In this document: positions 36,295 to 51,300 of the stretch, one piece after another
How the letters are laid out: every line of letters begins with the position of its first letter
How positions within the stretch are numbered: position 1 is the first letter of the stretch
Assembly: GCF_008831285.2 (NCBI RefSeq)
Contig: NC_045145.1
Location: 6,572,802 to 6,636,801, forward strand
Reading direction: 5' to 3'
DNA: 64,000 nucleotides
From: Nymphaea colorata
Lineage: Eukaryota; Streptophyta; Magnoliopsida; Nymphaeales; Nymphaeaceae
Position numbers and translations under genes: made by a program
The notes under the pieces: model-generated
Databases searched by the model: none
The model's input: only the letters and a program-made list of their open reading frames with translations
What the model was told of the DNA's origin: nothing

Positions 36295-37839
36295 CCACTG
36301 TTCCTTTTCTCCTTCAATTGATCTACGCGCTAGGTTACAAAATTACCTAATTTACAACAAACCGGCTCTCACGTCAACTTTTTGCAGAAACAATATTTTA
36401 CATTTTACTATTGGGTGGATTTGGGTCCAGACCTGTTCATAGCCAATTGAAAGTTTATTAACTATATCATTAGTGTTCCATGAGAAAAAATCTGACTTCA
36501 TGCCTAATTATTTGGTCTAATTCTTTGGTAGGACAAGACACACAAGTCGCCTTCCTTAATTTCTTATTTCTATTTGTTGGCTATGAACGCTTGTAAGAGG
36601 AAGCTTTAATTGGGAAACCCGGAATGGACAATGGAGTAGGTTATACGCTCAACCCCTAGAAGTGGTCCATATGCACTCCGTATAAAGAGCACTTTCTTTG
36701 TTACATCATTAACACATGAAGTCATGTTCTAACAGATGGGAATTTTTATCATTGTATATGGCATTTTTCTCATTCCACTTTTGCCCTTATAGGTGTCTTC
36801 CTTTTCTACAATAAGGGCATTTTGGTCATTTCTTCTCTTCCATGTGGTCCCGGTCATAACATATAAACTACTCCATTATTGCCCCCCCCTTTAATTTGCT
36901 TTCTTTTCAGCCTATGCAATTGTCAGCACAAGGACATAAATGTCCTTTGTTAGAAAGTTTAACATCCTCCACCCTTGTTGAAATTGAAACCAACTTCAAC
37001 CAACATAAATGCCTTTCATTGTTAATGTCCTCTACCCTCGTCCACAAAAAGGAACGAGTAAAACTCTTTAAAACCCTAATCAAGCAACCCTATGATACCA
37101 AAGCCTTGGTCAATGATCACCAGACTCCTTGAGTTTTCACCAGTAGTGCATTGCCACTGGCCATTTCAAATTGTTTAGGAATTTCCTTGTCAGTCTAGAC
37201 TCAGCTTTGGTTAGTTCTATTTTTGTTCTTTTATCTAGTTTTATTATGGGAATACTTTCTCTAGTTTTGTTACTTTTGTTGACTTGGCATCATTCAAGCT
37301 TGTTACTTAGGTTATGAATCATGTGATCAAGCAAACTGCTGGACTCTGTAAAAAGTCCCTTGAGTGCATTGTTGCTTTACAAAATAAATCACTATGTACA
37401 GAATCCATTGGCCGCGTCAATATGCAACAAAGTAAATCGTTACACTATGCATAAAAAACCTTTAGTGTGTCACTATGTGCAATGATAAATATTTAAGTCG
37501 CTATTTGTACATTTTGAAACTAAATTGTCAAAGTTGAACTAGTTGTTCCTGTTGCATGACTTTCACTAATCGCTCAAAAATTCGTGTCATTAGTTTAAAC
37601 AATGATATATACTTAAGTCAGCCATTAATACATACAACGAATGTTAAACTGCTAAAGTAATCTCCATTAGTAAATTGTCAATAACACATGGTACTAAAGT
37701 TGCGAATGATACATGTTAAGTTTGACATTTGTATTGTTGTATTGAATAGGTACACCATTGCTCCTATTAGAGTAACTCAAAGTGTGATGACCTTCTTTTG
37801 TAGGATGAACGGCAAATGGTGTGGGTTTTTTAGTATTTT

Positions 37840-38420
37840 GAAAAGTATTTGGTGGAAGAAGAGATGATTGAAGAAGAGAATAATGCAATAAGAGAAGAGA
37901 ATGCTGCTTGAGAGAGAGAGAAAAGATGATCGAAGGATACATGTTGAAGAAGTGGGGAGATGTTGGGGGAGAAGGAGAGAATGGAGGTCAAGGGAGATAA
38001 GAGGGTTGAAAAAGTGGGAGTTGAAAAGTGGGAGATCCAAAGAGAGAAGAGAGGGTTGAAGAAGGATAGAATGAATAAGTAAGAGCTGTTGGGTGGGAAG
38101 AAGAAGGCAGAGGTTAGGAGAGAGAATAAAAAGTTGAAGAAGTGAGACAGACATAGTAAGAAGAGAGGGTTGAAAAGGTGAATGTTGGCAAAATGAGGAA
38201 TGAATAAGGGATAGTTACATGGATAAAAGAGGACGAAAGGAAAAAGAAAGAAGGGGCAATTGCATAGACAAAGTAAGAGAATGCATTGATGCAAGAGTTG
38301 CATTAATAGAAGAATATAGAGTTGATAAGGGCGAAGGTGGGAGCTACAGGGATAAAAGTAGAGGATGGAGCTCAGAAGGAAAAAAAAAATGAAATTTACA
38401 AGGATATAAGAGGAGGAAGA
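37840..38420. repeat. Strongly purine-skewed tract (GA-rich plus strand)
   Basis: Nearly 600 bp of irregular GAAGAAG/GAGAGA DNA with recurring phrases such as GAGGGTTGAAGAAG. Long open frames on the minus strand here (Leu/Phe/Ser-rich) come from the skew. Confidence 0.75.
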
Positions 38421-41400
38421 TGTATGCAAGGACAAGAGTATGGACCAAATACAACCCATGGTAAGTTGTTGTGTGACTTTTTATGTCGTGGAGGAAGTGA
38501 TTTTGCATTTGATTGAATGAACCTCTATAAATGAAGACAGTGATTAATGGTAATTGTGCAACATTGCTCCTTTAAATTGCACAATTGTTAGCATATATTG
38601 TGTGCTCAAGTATTGTATGGTAAACATCAATCGAAGAATAAAAGGAAAAGATGTGAAGACCTCATTTTAACAATATAAAAGCGAATTGAATGACACTTGT
38701 TTGACAATGTTTCTTGCCCCAATGGCTTCTGTAATAAAATAATTTTTCTCACAACATTTGGTTTGGTATTACGAGTTGGCAACATAAAAAGACGAGGGTC
38801 TTCTTCATGTAACAATCACTACATGTTTACTTCAAAATGATTCCTGCAAATTAGGTAGTCACATTTGAAGTTGGTTAAAGGTAATTAACAATTTATTTTT
38901 GTTATAGGCTCAATAATAGTGATGTAGCACTGTGTAGCTGCTTGTAGATTTACAGAAAGTGATATGTTGTTGAAGTTTACTTTGCAAATTAGATAGTGAA
39001 TTGTTGCAGCCATGAGACTTGTTTCACTCGTAATATGCATCCCATGTGACATTAGTCAGGTTTTGTTATTGGTTCGATATTCTATATTGGTATCATCGGT
39101 TGAACAATTACCAAAAGAAACGACTAAAGAGGATGCACTTCAACAGAATTATTGACAATAGATCCTAAGCTTTGATGGATGATGATGAATGCTTAGATGA
39201 AGAAGTGAAACTCTTTAAAAAACACCTTCCCGTTTGGAGATTTTGAGATGGCTATGATGTCGGAAGTTGCAATATTAGAAAGACACGAAATATCACTATA
39301 ATAGAAGGGATAAGTGCATGACACTCCTAGGCATGACAATGAAAGAATCAAGCAAATGCTTAGTTGAGAAATTATACAAAAGTCTCATGCTGGGAATGAA
39401 GTACATCAATGAAACAAATCAAGAAATAAGAAAAATTATATTTATTTTATTCAGTTATAAATAATAAGTGACAATTTAGGGTCACAAATCATTTCAAGGT
39501 GGATACAATTCATTGAAAATGCTGAACAAGTGGATTACTAGGCATATAGTGTCTCTGTTCTCACCCACCTATATCGCCAAGCCTATCATATGAAGGAGGG
39601 TATAACCCAAAGATTTTGGCCATTTATACAAATTAAACACATTGGTTAAACTATTGTTTTTATTGATTTAGATAGACCACCAAGAGATCAGAGAATTTGA
39701 CCTGTTATTTTGAAAAGGCATAGCCAAGGGATGATGTTTCCTTTGTGAGTTCATCAATTGGCTCCATTTCTCTAGGCAAATTTTCAAAGATCTGCAAGTA
39801 GGGACGTATAAATGCAAAGGAATATTATTATCATAAGTATTATAGATAAGAGGCAACAAGAGGTCCATCAAAGTAAATCTAATTTGTTTCCTATTGTGTG
39901 ACAAGAAGAAAATACAAGGAAAATGAATACACATAGGGCATAATGGGCTATTAATTTTCCAACTGGCATGAGACAAGTAAAAAGTGCCCAAGCAACTTAA
40001 TTGAGAAGAACATCGGCGCCACAATGGGAAGTACAATGGCACGTACGTTCGATATACCAATGAATTGGCCACCTGGAATGAGTAAGGTGCCTGAATTAAA
40101 TCAATTAATCCTTACGCTGGGGAGGGTACGTCCAATTACTAAGTCAACTATTGGCCATGGGTGCACATTCAAAAACCCTCTTTTATATGTCATTGGCATG
40201 TTTCCAAATACTGCCTTTCCAAGCAAATGTACCATAAAAATAATAGTAGTAAAAGAAGCAACCTGCTTGGAAACAAATTAGTTCGGCTATGCTTTATGAT
40301 GAGACTCAAAATGCATCTCAGGATCTATGTAATGGAAGCCTATAAATTTTGTTCTAATTCTTCTTCCTCAAGTCGCCGAGAACTGCAAACTTCATCTGCC
40401 GACACTGTAAGTAAAATTGCAGTTGCTTGGCAAAAGGGCTGCTCTTTTACGTGGCCACCTGATCGCCTGATCCCAATTGACAATTCAGAAGTAGGATGCC
40501 TGCCTTCACTCGTGAAAAATTAGGCACACCCATTCCTGGCTTTTTTTCTTCGCGTCAACATGACACAGTACAGGTCCTTCTTTCCTTTCTCACCATGACT
40601 GTTCACTCTGAAAGTAGTCAGTCACGCAAGTCTCACCTTCATTTCCACCTCAACCATTCAGATGATCTCATCAATCCTACACATACAAGAAAAAAAAAAA
40701 AAAAAATACATGTATTTGCGGAAGCAGATTTTGTTTGTTTGTTATAAAGAAGTTACGATACCACATCAGAAACATAAAAACAAATTGTCGAAAGAGCTCG
40801 AACGAAACACCCACCACAGATAAAAGATTTCCATACACCTTTCATTCTAGAGCTTTAAAACAACTTTTCATTTCGCTTCTTGGACCTGGATGGACCAAAT
40901 CCCAAGAGGATTGAATAAAGTCGACAAGTTTGAGTAGGTGCGCACCGACAAGAACTGATATTAATTATTAACGAATTGTTTCAAGTTGACCCAATTATGA
41001 GCTCCTATCCTCTAGGACTCGTCCGCTCGAACAAGTTGTAAAATAACTATAATATAAACCACTGCAGTTGAATCGAGCCAGTCAGGAACGAGTCTAACCA
41101 ACCTTGACTCATGACCGGCTTTTTTATCAATTCGAGTTAACTCAAACAATTCACCGAGTTTGCCAACTACATTTTTTTTTTTTGCTCCTTTGAGGACACA
41201 AGTGCATGCTGTCCTCCACAATTTATGTCCAACGTATGGTATTGGCTGTCTCGTCGAATTGGCCCAAGAATCGCCCGAGTCAATTCCGGATTGCCAGAAA
41301 ATCTGGCCACGAATTAAGGTTGGGTCGACCCATCCCTAACTTGCTCCTGACTCAATCTTATTCGCCTTTGACTTGTCCAATTCAGGTTATTTTAAGACTT

Positions 41401-42063
41401 GAATGAGTCAACGAGACAACTCACTGACCCAGTGACTCAGCAAATCCGATTCCGAGTCACGGGTTTGCCAACTATGGTAAGCATCACTGTCTTCAAAGAA
41501 CAATGTGTTTTTTTGAACCATGTGTTCGGCATACCAAACGCCCTCTAAATAACTACATATGAACGTTCTTGTTTTTTATATGTTCCCTTCGTTTTTAGGG
41601 TTGTAACTCGAAGACTTAATATTTGCCGGCACCCAGAACCTATATTGGGTCATCAGCTGACAACATTCAACGCATATGTGAATGAGCTTAGCTGTTCGAT
41701 TTCCTATTATTACATGAGTAAACATAACTTAACAATTACTTTACTTGATATTTGGTTCACTTGTTTTTAAGTTATATATACAATCAAGTCATTGCACAAC
41801 ATTTTTTTTTATGTTTAAATGATAAGTTACATTTTTCTTTTTCTTAAAACATAGTAAATGAAACCTAGCCAAAGCCATTGAGTTGACCTGCCGAGGCACA
41901 AGTCAGGTCCCAAGTGATTGAATTTTACAACATTATTACAGTTAGATTAGGCTATACCTACTTTAGTTTATTTTTAATTTTTGTTCCTTTTGTGTAATTA
42001 ACTTTCTACAAAGAACTTTCTTTTCAAGACAAGTAAATGCTCCTCCTTAGGACCACTGACTCT

Positions 42064-42462
42064 GGGGGTGTTTGATTCACTTGATGCCAATGGAATTCCA
42101 AAATCATTATTATTCTCGTTCTCTAAAAATAAGAATTGCATGATCAAACAAATAAAGAATTTTGATTCAATATAGGTTTCCTCTAGAATCAAAATTCTGG
42201 AATTACAATATCACACTATCGGGTGGAATTATGATTCTAGAATACTAGATTTTTTTGCATTTAACTTTGGGGCACAAGGCATGAATGTTCTAACTCTTCT
42301 AAAATTTGAATTCTCTTTTCATCAAATAACTTATTTTTATTTCTAGAAGCAACATTTCATACTATCAAACTCAAAAAGAAAATTGGACACTTGCTTCCTA
42401 GGTTGAGGTGAAAATTTGATTCTAAGAACAGAATCAAATTTCTAAAACATCAAATGTCCTCC
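42064..42462. mobile_element. Probable MITE, GGGGTGTTTGAT ends
   Basis: Left end GGGGGTGTTTGATTCA, right end ATCAAATGTCCTCC, an imperfect inverted repeat. The interior is AT-rich with repeated GATTCTAGAAT-like words. The target duplication is not clear. Confidence 0.45.
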
Positions 42463-45319
42463 AAAGAAAAAGGTCGAACTCGAGCCTTTCTCTATCCAGA
42501 TTTGCCGGTTCAAAGGGAACTTCCAATGGCCAAGGGGGTTTTGGCCCAAGGTGATTGAGTTAACCATTATCTTTGATGGTGGAAGAGCTTCAAGTTGGTC
42601 TTCAATTAGAGTCTTCTCATTGGCTGGTGTGTGTTTGACTAGAAAATTTTGAGGTTGGTTCGGTTCAGTTTAGGCCAACCTCAACTTGCTAGGACATCCC
42701 TTTGCCTGTCTCTCTTTCAGGTTTTCCACTATAGAAGTAGATAGACATAACTAGCCTTTCAGTATCATTCGATACCAGAAACACTTGAGGGTCTTATGGA
42801 TCTATCGCAAATATTTGGCTAAGTTTATGAAAGATTAGTTTAGTGATCGATGATCTTTGAGCAGATTCATGGGACACTTACACAGACTGTCCTTCCTGCC
42901 AAACGTCGGATGCCTCTGAGCACTCTGTAGCGGCCTTTGAGCACTGAGCACTTAGTAACGAAGCTACTTTTTTGGCTTGGGCATGCTTATGTTGCTTTGC
43001 ATTCTTTTTATCTCTTTCTTTCTCCGCCATCTAAGCATGCTTATATTTTAACCGACTCATACACTCAACATTAGCATATCTTTCTAGGTCTTAGATGAAA
43101 ATTTTCTGTTGAAACATGCCAAAAAGAGTTAATACTGGACGTGTGGTATCTTCTAGAAGCCTGCTTACCTTCAAAGGCATATCATTATCCAAATAAATAA
43201 ATTAAACTTACATGCATCTTTTATTCTTGAAGTTGAACTAGAATCATATCATTATCTTTTATTCTTTCATTCTTAAATTGATTTCCATTAGCGAATATTG
43301 AAAATGAAACTGCGTCAAAGTCTCCCTCGAGAGATCAACTCAATCCCATGTCGATTCCTTTTGCATTAGAAGTTGTTCATATCTTAGGTGGGTACGATGT
43401 GGAGTACACTACCGGTTCAACTTTGAATCGTTTAGCACTCACCTTAAACAGAACAACCAACCACAAACTGAGTTTTAATGTTCATTTGTTCTATGAAAAA
43501 GTTGTAGCAAAGGCCAGACACTGCCTAAGGCGTACATTGATTGGAAATTTTGAGTTGCTTTACGTTTTCTTCTTCATGAAGCTGCCTGAAGAAGGGCAGA
43601 AGCCCTCTCCTTTTCCTTCACCCTGAAGGTCCATGAATGCTTTGAGACGTGGGTAGACCCGTGATACACCGACCAAATCAACTAGAGTATCACACTGCCA
43701 CCGTTTGCAGTTCGGAGGAGAATCGATCTGACGACCAGACTTTCACTGCCCCACTAGCCCAACCAGCTATACTATACCCCCTGTGACACATTTTTCTCTT
43801 AATTGTTTGCTTAAAAATTGATCACAAGAATGACTAGATTAACAAAAGTAGAGGAGGTAAAGACCAATACATAATTGTTTAGAGTTTGTGTGGCCAAAGA
43901 GGAATCGACCTTCCACTCTTAGCATTGCAATAATGTGTAGCCGTTGCCATTTTGTAAAGTTGGAGGACGGCCAGAGCTTTCTGTTAAATATTTAGTTCAA
44001 ACTTTACTTAAAGGCCACCTAAGGAACGGCTTTGAGTCTTGAGATCCTTTGATTTTCAAGTGTAGACCCAATGGATATTGGTAGGTTGCTATCCATGTGT
44101 GAATCATGGTAAGTCAGTCGGCCAAGTCCAAAATGGAACCAGGCCTAGCTTTACGCCACAAGGATCTCGGTTTCAGTTGCTTCGTGTAGATTTTTTTTTT
44201 TTCGGTAATATGCAAACTCGATTCTCTACCTGATTATGCCAACACAAAGACAATTGAGTATCTAACTTCTTACCATCTTTAGGATGATGATTTTAAGTCC
44301 AACGTTCCTATGAGGTTGGATGAATCTCTTTTTGGTTTAGTTCAAGTGCCGGTTGAATGAAATGAAACTGTCTGGCACAGTTTATGAATCAATAGATGTA
44401 CAGTATTTCAATAATCACAACATTTACTATATCAACAACGACCTGAACCAATTACATGCCAAGTGGGGTTGGTTACATACCAAATTGAAAACCTGACAAC
44501 AATGCACCCGTGGTTGAAAAACTGATACAACAGCACATCCTTATTTTGATTCCCGTGGGTAGTGGGTACTACAAAGCTTTAGACCTCGAAGCAAGGGAAA
44601 TTTCAGCCTTACTCGGGCCATGGAATTCTCTCCCACTCACCTGAAAACAGAAGCTCCTATCTAGAAATAGGAAGCTTCTATCGAAATTGTGTTATTAACA
44701 CGCCAACACGTGGAAACATAAAACGAAGTCATTTTCTGCCCTCTTCTGTTTTCTAACCAGAGATGAGGAAAATGAGATAAGCAACGGTCGCATCCCAAAA
44801 GTTGTGGTTTCCAGTCAAGAAAGTTCTGCTCAAGGCTTCTCGGCCAGACCACGCCTAGAGTTCAACATACAAATTGAGCATCCCTGGCTACAAGATGGTG
44901 GCACCTTCCCAGTTGCCCAATAGTTTCAATGTGTTTGAAACAAGAGGATCAGTTGGCGCCAAAGACCACAAAAATAAAAATAAGTGGGCCTTTACTGAAA
45001 ACATTATGCGCGTAACCTGAAACCCATAAATATCACATTCTGATCATGTCATGTTTCTGAAATGAAATCAAATGATTCAATATGACTCATCTATTCATCC
45101 ACTGCCTTCAATTAGAGGACATGTTGCTGTTCATTTATAATTCAAATGCTATTATGATACATGAGAACAAAGAAAAGTCATTCCGTTGCCAAATATCGAG
45201 CAGCAGTTGGCTGTGTTGGGCTTCCATGATTTGCAATAGATTCATTCGTTAACTGATGACCTTTGATGTGGCAAGGTGCAGAACATGTCAACCAAGGCAA
45301 AATGGAACATATATGGATA

Positions 45320-45399
45320 TCATGAAGAGCAGAAGAATCTGATAGATCCCCCGAGCACGCTGCCACTGAAGCCTTTAATATCTGGTGTGCCTCCATGTT
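45320..45399 (-). CDS. FYR-WD40 gene exon 14 (tentative terminal exon)
   Basis: The acceptor ATCTAG|AACATG keeps the phase and gives 25 more codons to a TGA at 45320-45322. The acceptor is weak and the residues do not look like a WD40 blade. Another site 18 bp upstream gives a shorter tail. Treat the 3' end as unresolved. Confidence 0.35.
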
Positions 45400-48300
45400 C
45401 TAGATACAACTGAGGTGGAATACAGATACTGGCGTTACCTTCTGTCATTAATCCATTTTTGCTCCCACTATAAGCTTGTCCTTGTAAACAAGCGGGACTT
45501 CTACAGTTTTGTACCAAAGGATCTTTTAGTGGGGTGGAGACTCCAGAAACTTTATGACAGGAGAGAAAAAAAAATTGTGGCAATCTGCCATGCATCAACT
45601 ATATACATCACTTGCTATTAACCAAAGATATCTAAAAGACCCAGAGATTAACTTCCCCAGGGGCTTGAAGAGCACATGTACAAGAACACACGACAGTCAG
45701 CACTGGCAACAGCAAATGTATTTGAACTTGCATCAGCAGCAATGCATGAAACCCTAGCACCTAACAAGCAAATTATCCAAATAAGTAAATGGATACTTTA
45801 ATTAAGCATATGCTTTTTTTAATGAAAAATGTATATACCTGAATGCACAACAGAGTAATTGACCGGTAGGAATTATAATTTACCTTTAAGATTATTTAAA
45901 TAGGCAACTTTATGACCACTTGTCAGTTTCCAAAGATAGACATGCCCATCAATCCTGCCAATGATTCCATAGCCAGGCAAGACATTTGCTGCAGAAGACC
46001 TACAGAAGTTTGACAAAGATTTCGATAACTACATGTTAATCCAAGCTCCATGGATATGTGTATTTAGTTTATTATTCCATTTTGATATCTAATGTATTTC
46101 ACATTGTAGCTAAAAAATTAATGGTTACAAGAAAACAACATTTTGCTTCAAGAGCTGGCAGAAAACCTGACAGCAGGTAGGCAAAACACTTGACAGGGAT
46201 GGACAGAATTTTGTGAAATGAAAAAATTACTAAATAATAGGACTTTGCAAAGTAAAACGGGGTTGCTTGCTCAAGAACATCCAGTAACTAACAGAAATAA
46301 TGAAGTCCATTTCTGAAGCACCCTTTCAGACATTTCTGAAGCACCCTTTCAGAAAATGTAAAAACTCCACATTATTTTTGAAGGAAGAGTTTTATATGTT
46401 CAAACTTCAATAAAAAATAGAAGCTTCAGGCGCAATACCTTGTATCCACTGTATTTCCTAGAATTAGCATATCTTTCAGCAAAAGAGCAAGCCTCCAGCA
46501 CCCAGTGTAACTCTTGTCGGAACCCTCAAAGCAGTGATTTGACCAGTATGTGTCACAAGAAACAGTTGAAACAAGGAGCCAGACAGCGACATCCTCACTT
46601 TCCATTGGAGAACAAGCAGACTTCCCGCTAGGGCCCCAAAAGGACAATTCTGAAGTACTTAAAACAGCGGCCTGGTGCCCAACCTCGTCAACGGAAGGAA
46701 TAGCACCAGAAAAAAAACCAAAAGGAACAAAATGGTGTATGGAGCAGCCTGAGTACGAGAATTTTGCCAAGAGGACCCTCCTTGATACATCCCTGAGAGG
46801 TAAACAGGAAAATGCCAATATGATACGAGAATTAATAATTTGAAGATTCAAAAAGGGTAGGGAATATATATTGTTTTGAGGGGGTTGTGACAGAGAGGGA
46901 GAGAGACAGTTCACAAACTAAAACATCAAGATAATTAGTTGTGAATGACGCTATTATAGATTGATCATTATCTCTTTTATACATTTGCTTCTTTTGTAGT
47001 GTATTTCTTCAGCACCATCTATGAATCTAAAAAACTTAGGGCTCATATTGCATGATCCTCTATCAATAGTATGTATGTAATGCCAAGAGCCCTAACGACA
47101 TGTTAGTCTAGTATATGCTGGCTCAGAATGTGTGGTGGAAGCAAGACAATGTGCCTCAGAAGGCAACTTCTAAATGTACAGCATAGTGACAAGATATACT
47201 CAGGAGAACAGATAAGTTGGTGCCACATGAAAGACAGTCACATCCTCAGGAATGTAGTCACATAGCTTTGCATGCATTTGCATTCCTATGTAAGTGCATT
47301 AGGACAAGTAGAAACTACAGAAGTATGTGCACTTCTGCATGCTTCCTCATATGCTTGAGCTACCTGAAACTTAGAGTACCATGCATTGGCATATATTCAT
47401 GATTAATTAAAAGAAAACATCAAAATTTGTGAACCTATCAAACAACTTTAGAACATTCAAATTGTGTCAGATAAGATGCAACACAATAATTTACCAAAAA
47501 ATGAAATATGCAGGAAAGTGTATCCTTAAACTTATATGACAAGCATGAAGCATACCATAAACCAAATCTCCCAACACAGTCGTGCCCAATGATTAGATAG
47601 GGCCAATTTGGCATCTTCTCCAATTCCACCATGATTGCAGTATCAGTAAAATATGGAAGTGTGAATTCTTCCACGTCCATACTGTAGGAATGTAAGAATG
47701 TCATTCAAATTTGGTTAACTTCCGACAATCAGATAATGAGATGCCAAGCTATAGAAACAAAATTATTTTGCAGTCTGAGGGCTCAAGGGTTAATGTTGTT
47801 TCCCAAGACAACAAGGTGCCACATGCTAAGTTAAGAAAGCATACCGAAAACAAAGTGGATAAATATTAAGGTACTAATTGTTTGATCTATTTATCCAAAT
47901 CTAGAAAATAACAATACCTCAGACCTGAGAAAGTGATTTGTAATACAATGAGAAAACATTGATACTAATTTCAGTTGCTTTAACACCTAATTTATGATAT
48001 CATAACTCTTTGTCCTGGTTTAACCAAACGCAACTGATTTCTGGAGATGGCACACCATATTTTTGGTTTCTAGCTTCAGTAGACTGAATTCAATTGAACA
48101 TAATATATTCAAAGCCAAGTTCACTTTAAGCACAGAAAATATATGAAATATATGGCATATATGAATAAGATAAATAGATATGCATCCCTTGCAGGAAAAC
48201 TAGATGAATCCAAAAGCAAGATTTGGATGTCATCAGAAGGATCATTTTTCTGAAAAATTAAGCAATGTGGTTCACAATATACGCATATGAAAACAAATAG

Positions 48301-51300
48301 AGAGAAAAAAAAAGCCAAACAAAAAAGAAATGATTTGGTGACAATCCTAAAAGCCAGCAGAATGAAACAACAAAAAAGCCCTGTGTTATATCGCAATAGT
48401 TGCAGCACATATTTGATGCATAACTTAGCAAATCAGATAGCACAAAAAGTAGAAACCTTGAAGACAATGATGAAAAGTCCAAACAACCAGAGAAAATCAA
48501 ATAGACAAATATCAAGAATGAAAGGATACATCAGAGAACAAATACCTCCATGTGGTATTCATGACCCACACATGTAACTTCCCCCACTTTTGTGCAGCAA
48601 CAAGATAACATGGCTCACAAACTAACAAACAGTGGGAAGTTTCAACTACTTTCAACTTAGCCAATACAGACATATAACCAGCTTTTACTGATACAACTTT
48701 CACAGAACTTCCCTGAGAAGCTGCTTTACAAACAGAGCACAAGCACCCAAAGTCTCGCTTACTGCAAACATTAAACAGAGCATCAATATGTGTGATAATT
48801 GGCTGAGCAAATTCCTGACAGAAATAAACATGAAATACCTGCACCATGGAGTTCTAATGCTATCAAGCAAAACAAGGAGCTTGCCATCAGGTATAAACTG
48901 AATTTTGGATCTTTCACCAGGAAACTGCAAGGAATTCAAGGTTGTAGGTTCACGGACTCTCAGTGAAACAGGCCATCTCTAAAAAGAAATGTGAAAACCA
49001 GAAGCTTACTTTTTGGTCATAACTGTAGCTGCACAGAGGTAACTGAATCGGCGCATAACCATGAAAGGAAGGGTACTTTTCTGTCAGTTCCTTATCTGGA
49101 ATCGCATAGACAAAAAGTGTCCTACTCATTTCTTCAGGAAGGCCACAGATAACACATAAGAGAACACCATTCCTTTGTTTTTTCAATAGCATAGATGAAA
49201 CAGGAATTGGGCTCACACAACAGCTAACAAGGTCAATGCAACTTGTTGAAGAATTGTTGCACTTGGTTGACATTGAATTAAGGTGATTAAATGCAACTGT
49301 CTCAGGTTTTCGTTCATTAAGCAGTATATCATCCCTTTGATCAGGCACAACCTTATTAGATGGATCCCCGGTAAAGCAAGTTTGCCTTTTAACTGGAATG
49401 TTCACTGGTTTCTCAAAACATAATGCAGGACAGCAGTCTTTTGCAGGAAGAGATAAAAAATCAGGTTTCCTTGAGACATTTAGGACATCTTCCTCCTCCA
49501 AGACATTTAGCTTACATTCCTTTTCCTTTTGAATGTAAGGAATAGAAGTGCAACCCATGACTTCTCCGTTTTTAGCTGTATCAACAGCGTCCCCATCCAT
49601 AACAGAGATTCCCATGGATATACTTTCTGCAGGAATAGCTCTCTCCACATCCACATCACAGAAATGATTGGTTAGCTTGTTCCCATTTGGAGATGAAAAC
49701 TCAACAGCAAAATTACCCTCCACAACAGTATGCTGGCTAATTTGTGGTTCAAAAGTTGTGTTATCGAAAAGCTTCTCCATGAAAGCGTTTGCTGTGCCAA
49801 CATCAGTTACCATTTTAGATTGATCAAGCTCCTTTGCATCAGAAAAAAAAGGCATACAGGGATGCCCTTTCACATTAGGAGAAGCCAAAGCATGCTCGCT
49901 GCTAGAGGTAGCACCTTGAAGATCTTTAAGATGAGTATCACTTGTCTTGGAAACAAACATTCTACCATCAGTCTCTAACAATTGAATACCACATTCCAGG
50001 TTCAGAAGATCACTTGTATCTTCTACTGGTGAGTAACATTGTCCATGAATGCTAGAATCTTCTTGTTTAAATGAAATATGCAAATTTGCAAAGTTTGCAT
50101 TTGGGATATTATTTTCAGGCCCATCTTGGCAATCATTTTGTAGTCCAACATGGCGTGTTTCAACAGTTTCTGCTACTAAGCACAGCATGGCTGAATCAGA
50201 CCTAAGTGAATGGTCATCACCTTCATTACTTGAGGAACCAGAATCCTTCTGTTCCTTGAATTCAATGGAGGCACATGAAGCAGAACTATGAGACTTATTA
50301 GAAGACTTTGGCACAACTATTGGCATGGGTTCATCACTTTCTGAAATGAATGGAAAGCCTTTGAGTTTACAGTGATTTTCATTGTTATTTTTGGAGTTCC
50401 TATCCTCAGAGGCAGATGCATTACTGTGTCTGCTTGCAAAATCATGAGGCACAAATTCATGGAACTCCCCAGCCTTTGTAGCATTACTCAACAGTAAACA
50501 TTCCCCTGCTTGCCTTGACTTTGGACTGCACATTTTCAGTGTCTCAAAATCCCAACCTAGTAAGTTGGAATTTTCCCATTGATTTTCAGAGTCTCCAACA
50601 GGATTGACATCGGCCTTGCCAAGGTTTACACTTAAAGGCGTGTGACTAGTGAGGAGATCAGCATATGTGTCATCCTCCAAGCTGTCTGCAATAATAGGGT
50701 CAACGTCTGCCAATAATTTCTGTTAAGCATCAAATGGGAGATGAATACTTAGTGAATTTACGATAACTGTTTTTTATTTGACCAAAAGGAATGACAGTAC
50801 CTACTTCAAGGTGTGGACCTAACACCTGCAGTTGATTCTTCACAGCTGCTTCTGGTTCTTTTGACGATTCAGAATCAACTCCATCTGCAGTAGAAGATAC
50901 TATGACGCATTAGCGCACAAAGCAACAAGATTTTATGCAGTGACCATTCATTATCACCCAACGTGGAAGAATATGCTGCCTACAGAACTCCAACTGGAAA
51001 GTAACCATGAACAATTATTACCTTTACATAAAACATCGCTGCTGTTAAAAGCTCCATGGTCCTTAACCGGAATATTTATTGCATCTTGAGAAGCCCCTTG
51101 CTTGATGTTATCTAATTTCATTTTCCGGTTTACCTTTTTCCTCCGTGAGTACTTTAGCAAAGGCAAAGCTTGTGGAAGCAGAACTTCCATCATCGACTTT
51201 GCAAATTCTTTACCCATGATGTCAGAATCACTTCTTTCAGAACCAGAATATTGAGTTCCAAGATCCACATGGTTTTCTTCATCTGACTGGGATTTCAAAT

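Larger units (their letters stand above)
36295..45319. other. Gene-poor intergenic region
   Basis: About 9 kb with no frame I recognise as a gene. It contains a purine-skewed tract (37840-38420), a probable MITE (42064-42462), a GAGTCA-rich repeat (41020-41470), and a small hairpin with CCTAT/ATAGG arms near 44650-44680. Promoter sequences of SMC1 are expected at the low end. Confidence 0.5.

Noticed and set aside
37830-38459. A 209-residue hydrophobic minus-strand frame
   Set aside because: It results from the purine-skewed tract (Leu/Phe/Ser repeats). No start context, introns or family match.
40024-40747. Overlapping plus-strand frames of 83-120 residues
   Set aside because: Different frames overlap without a consistent splice model, and the composition is not typical of coding DNA.
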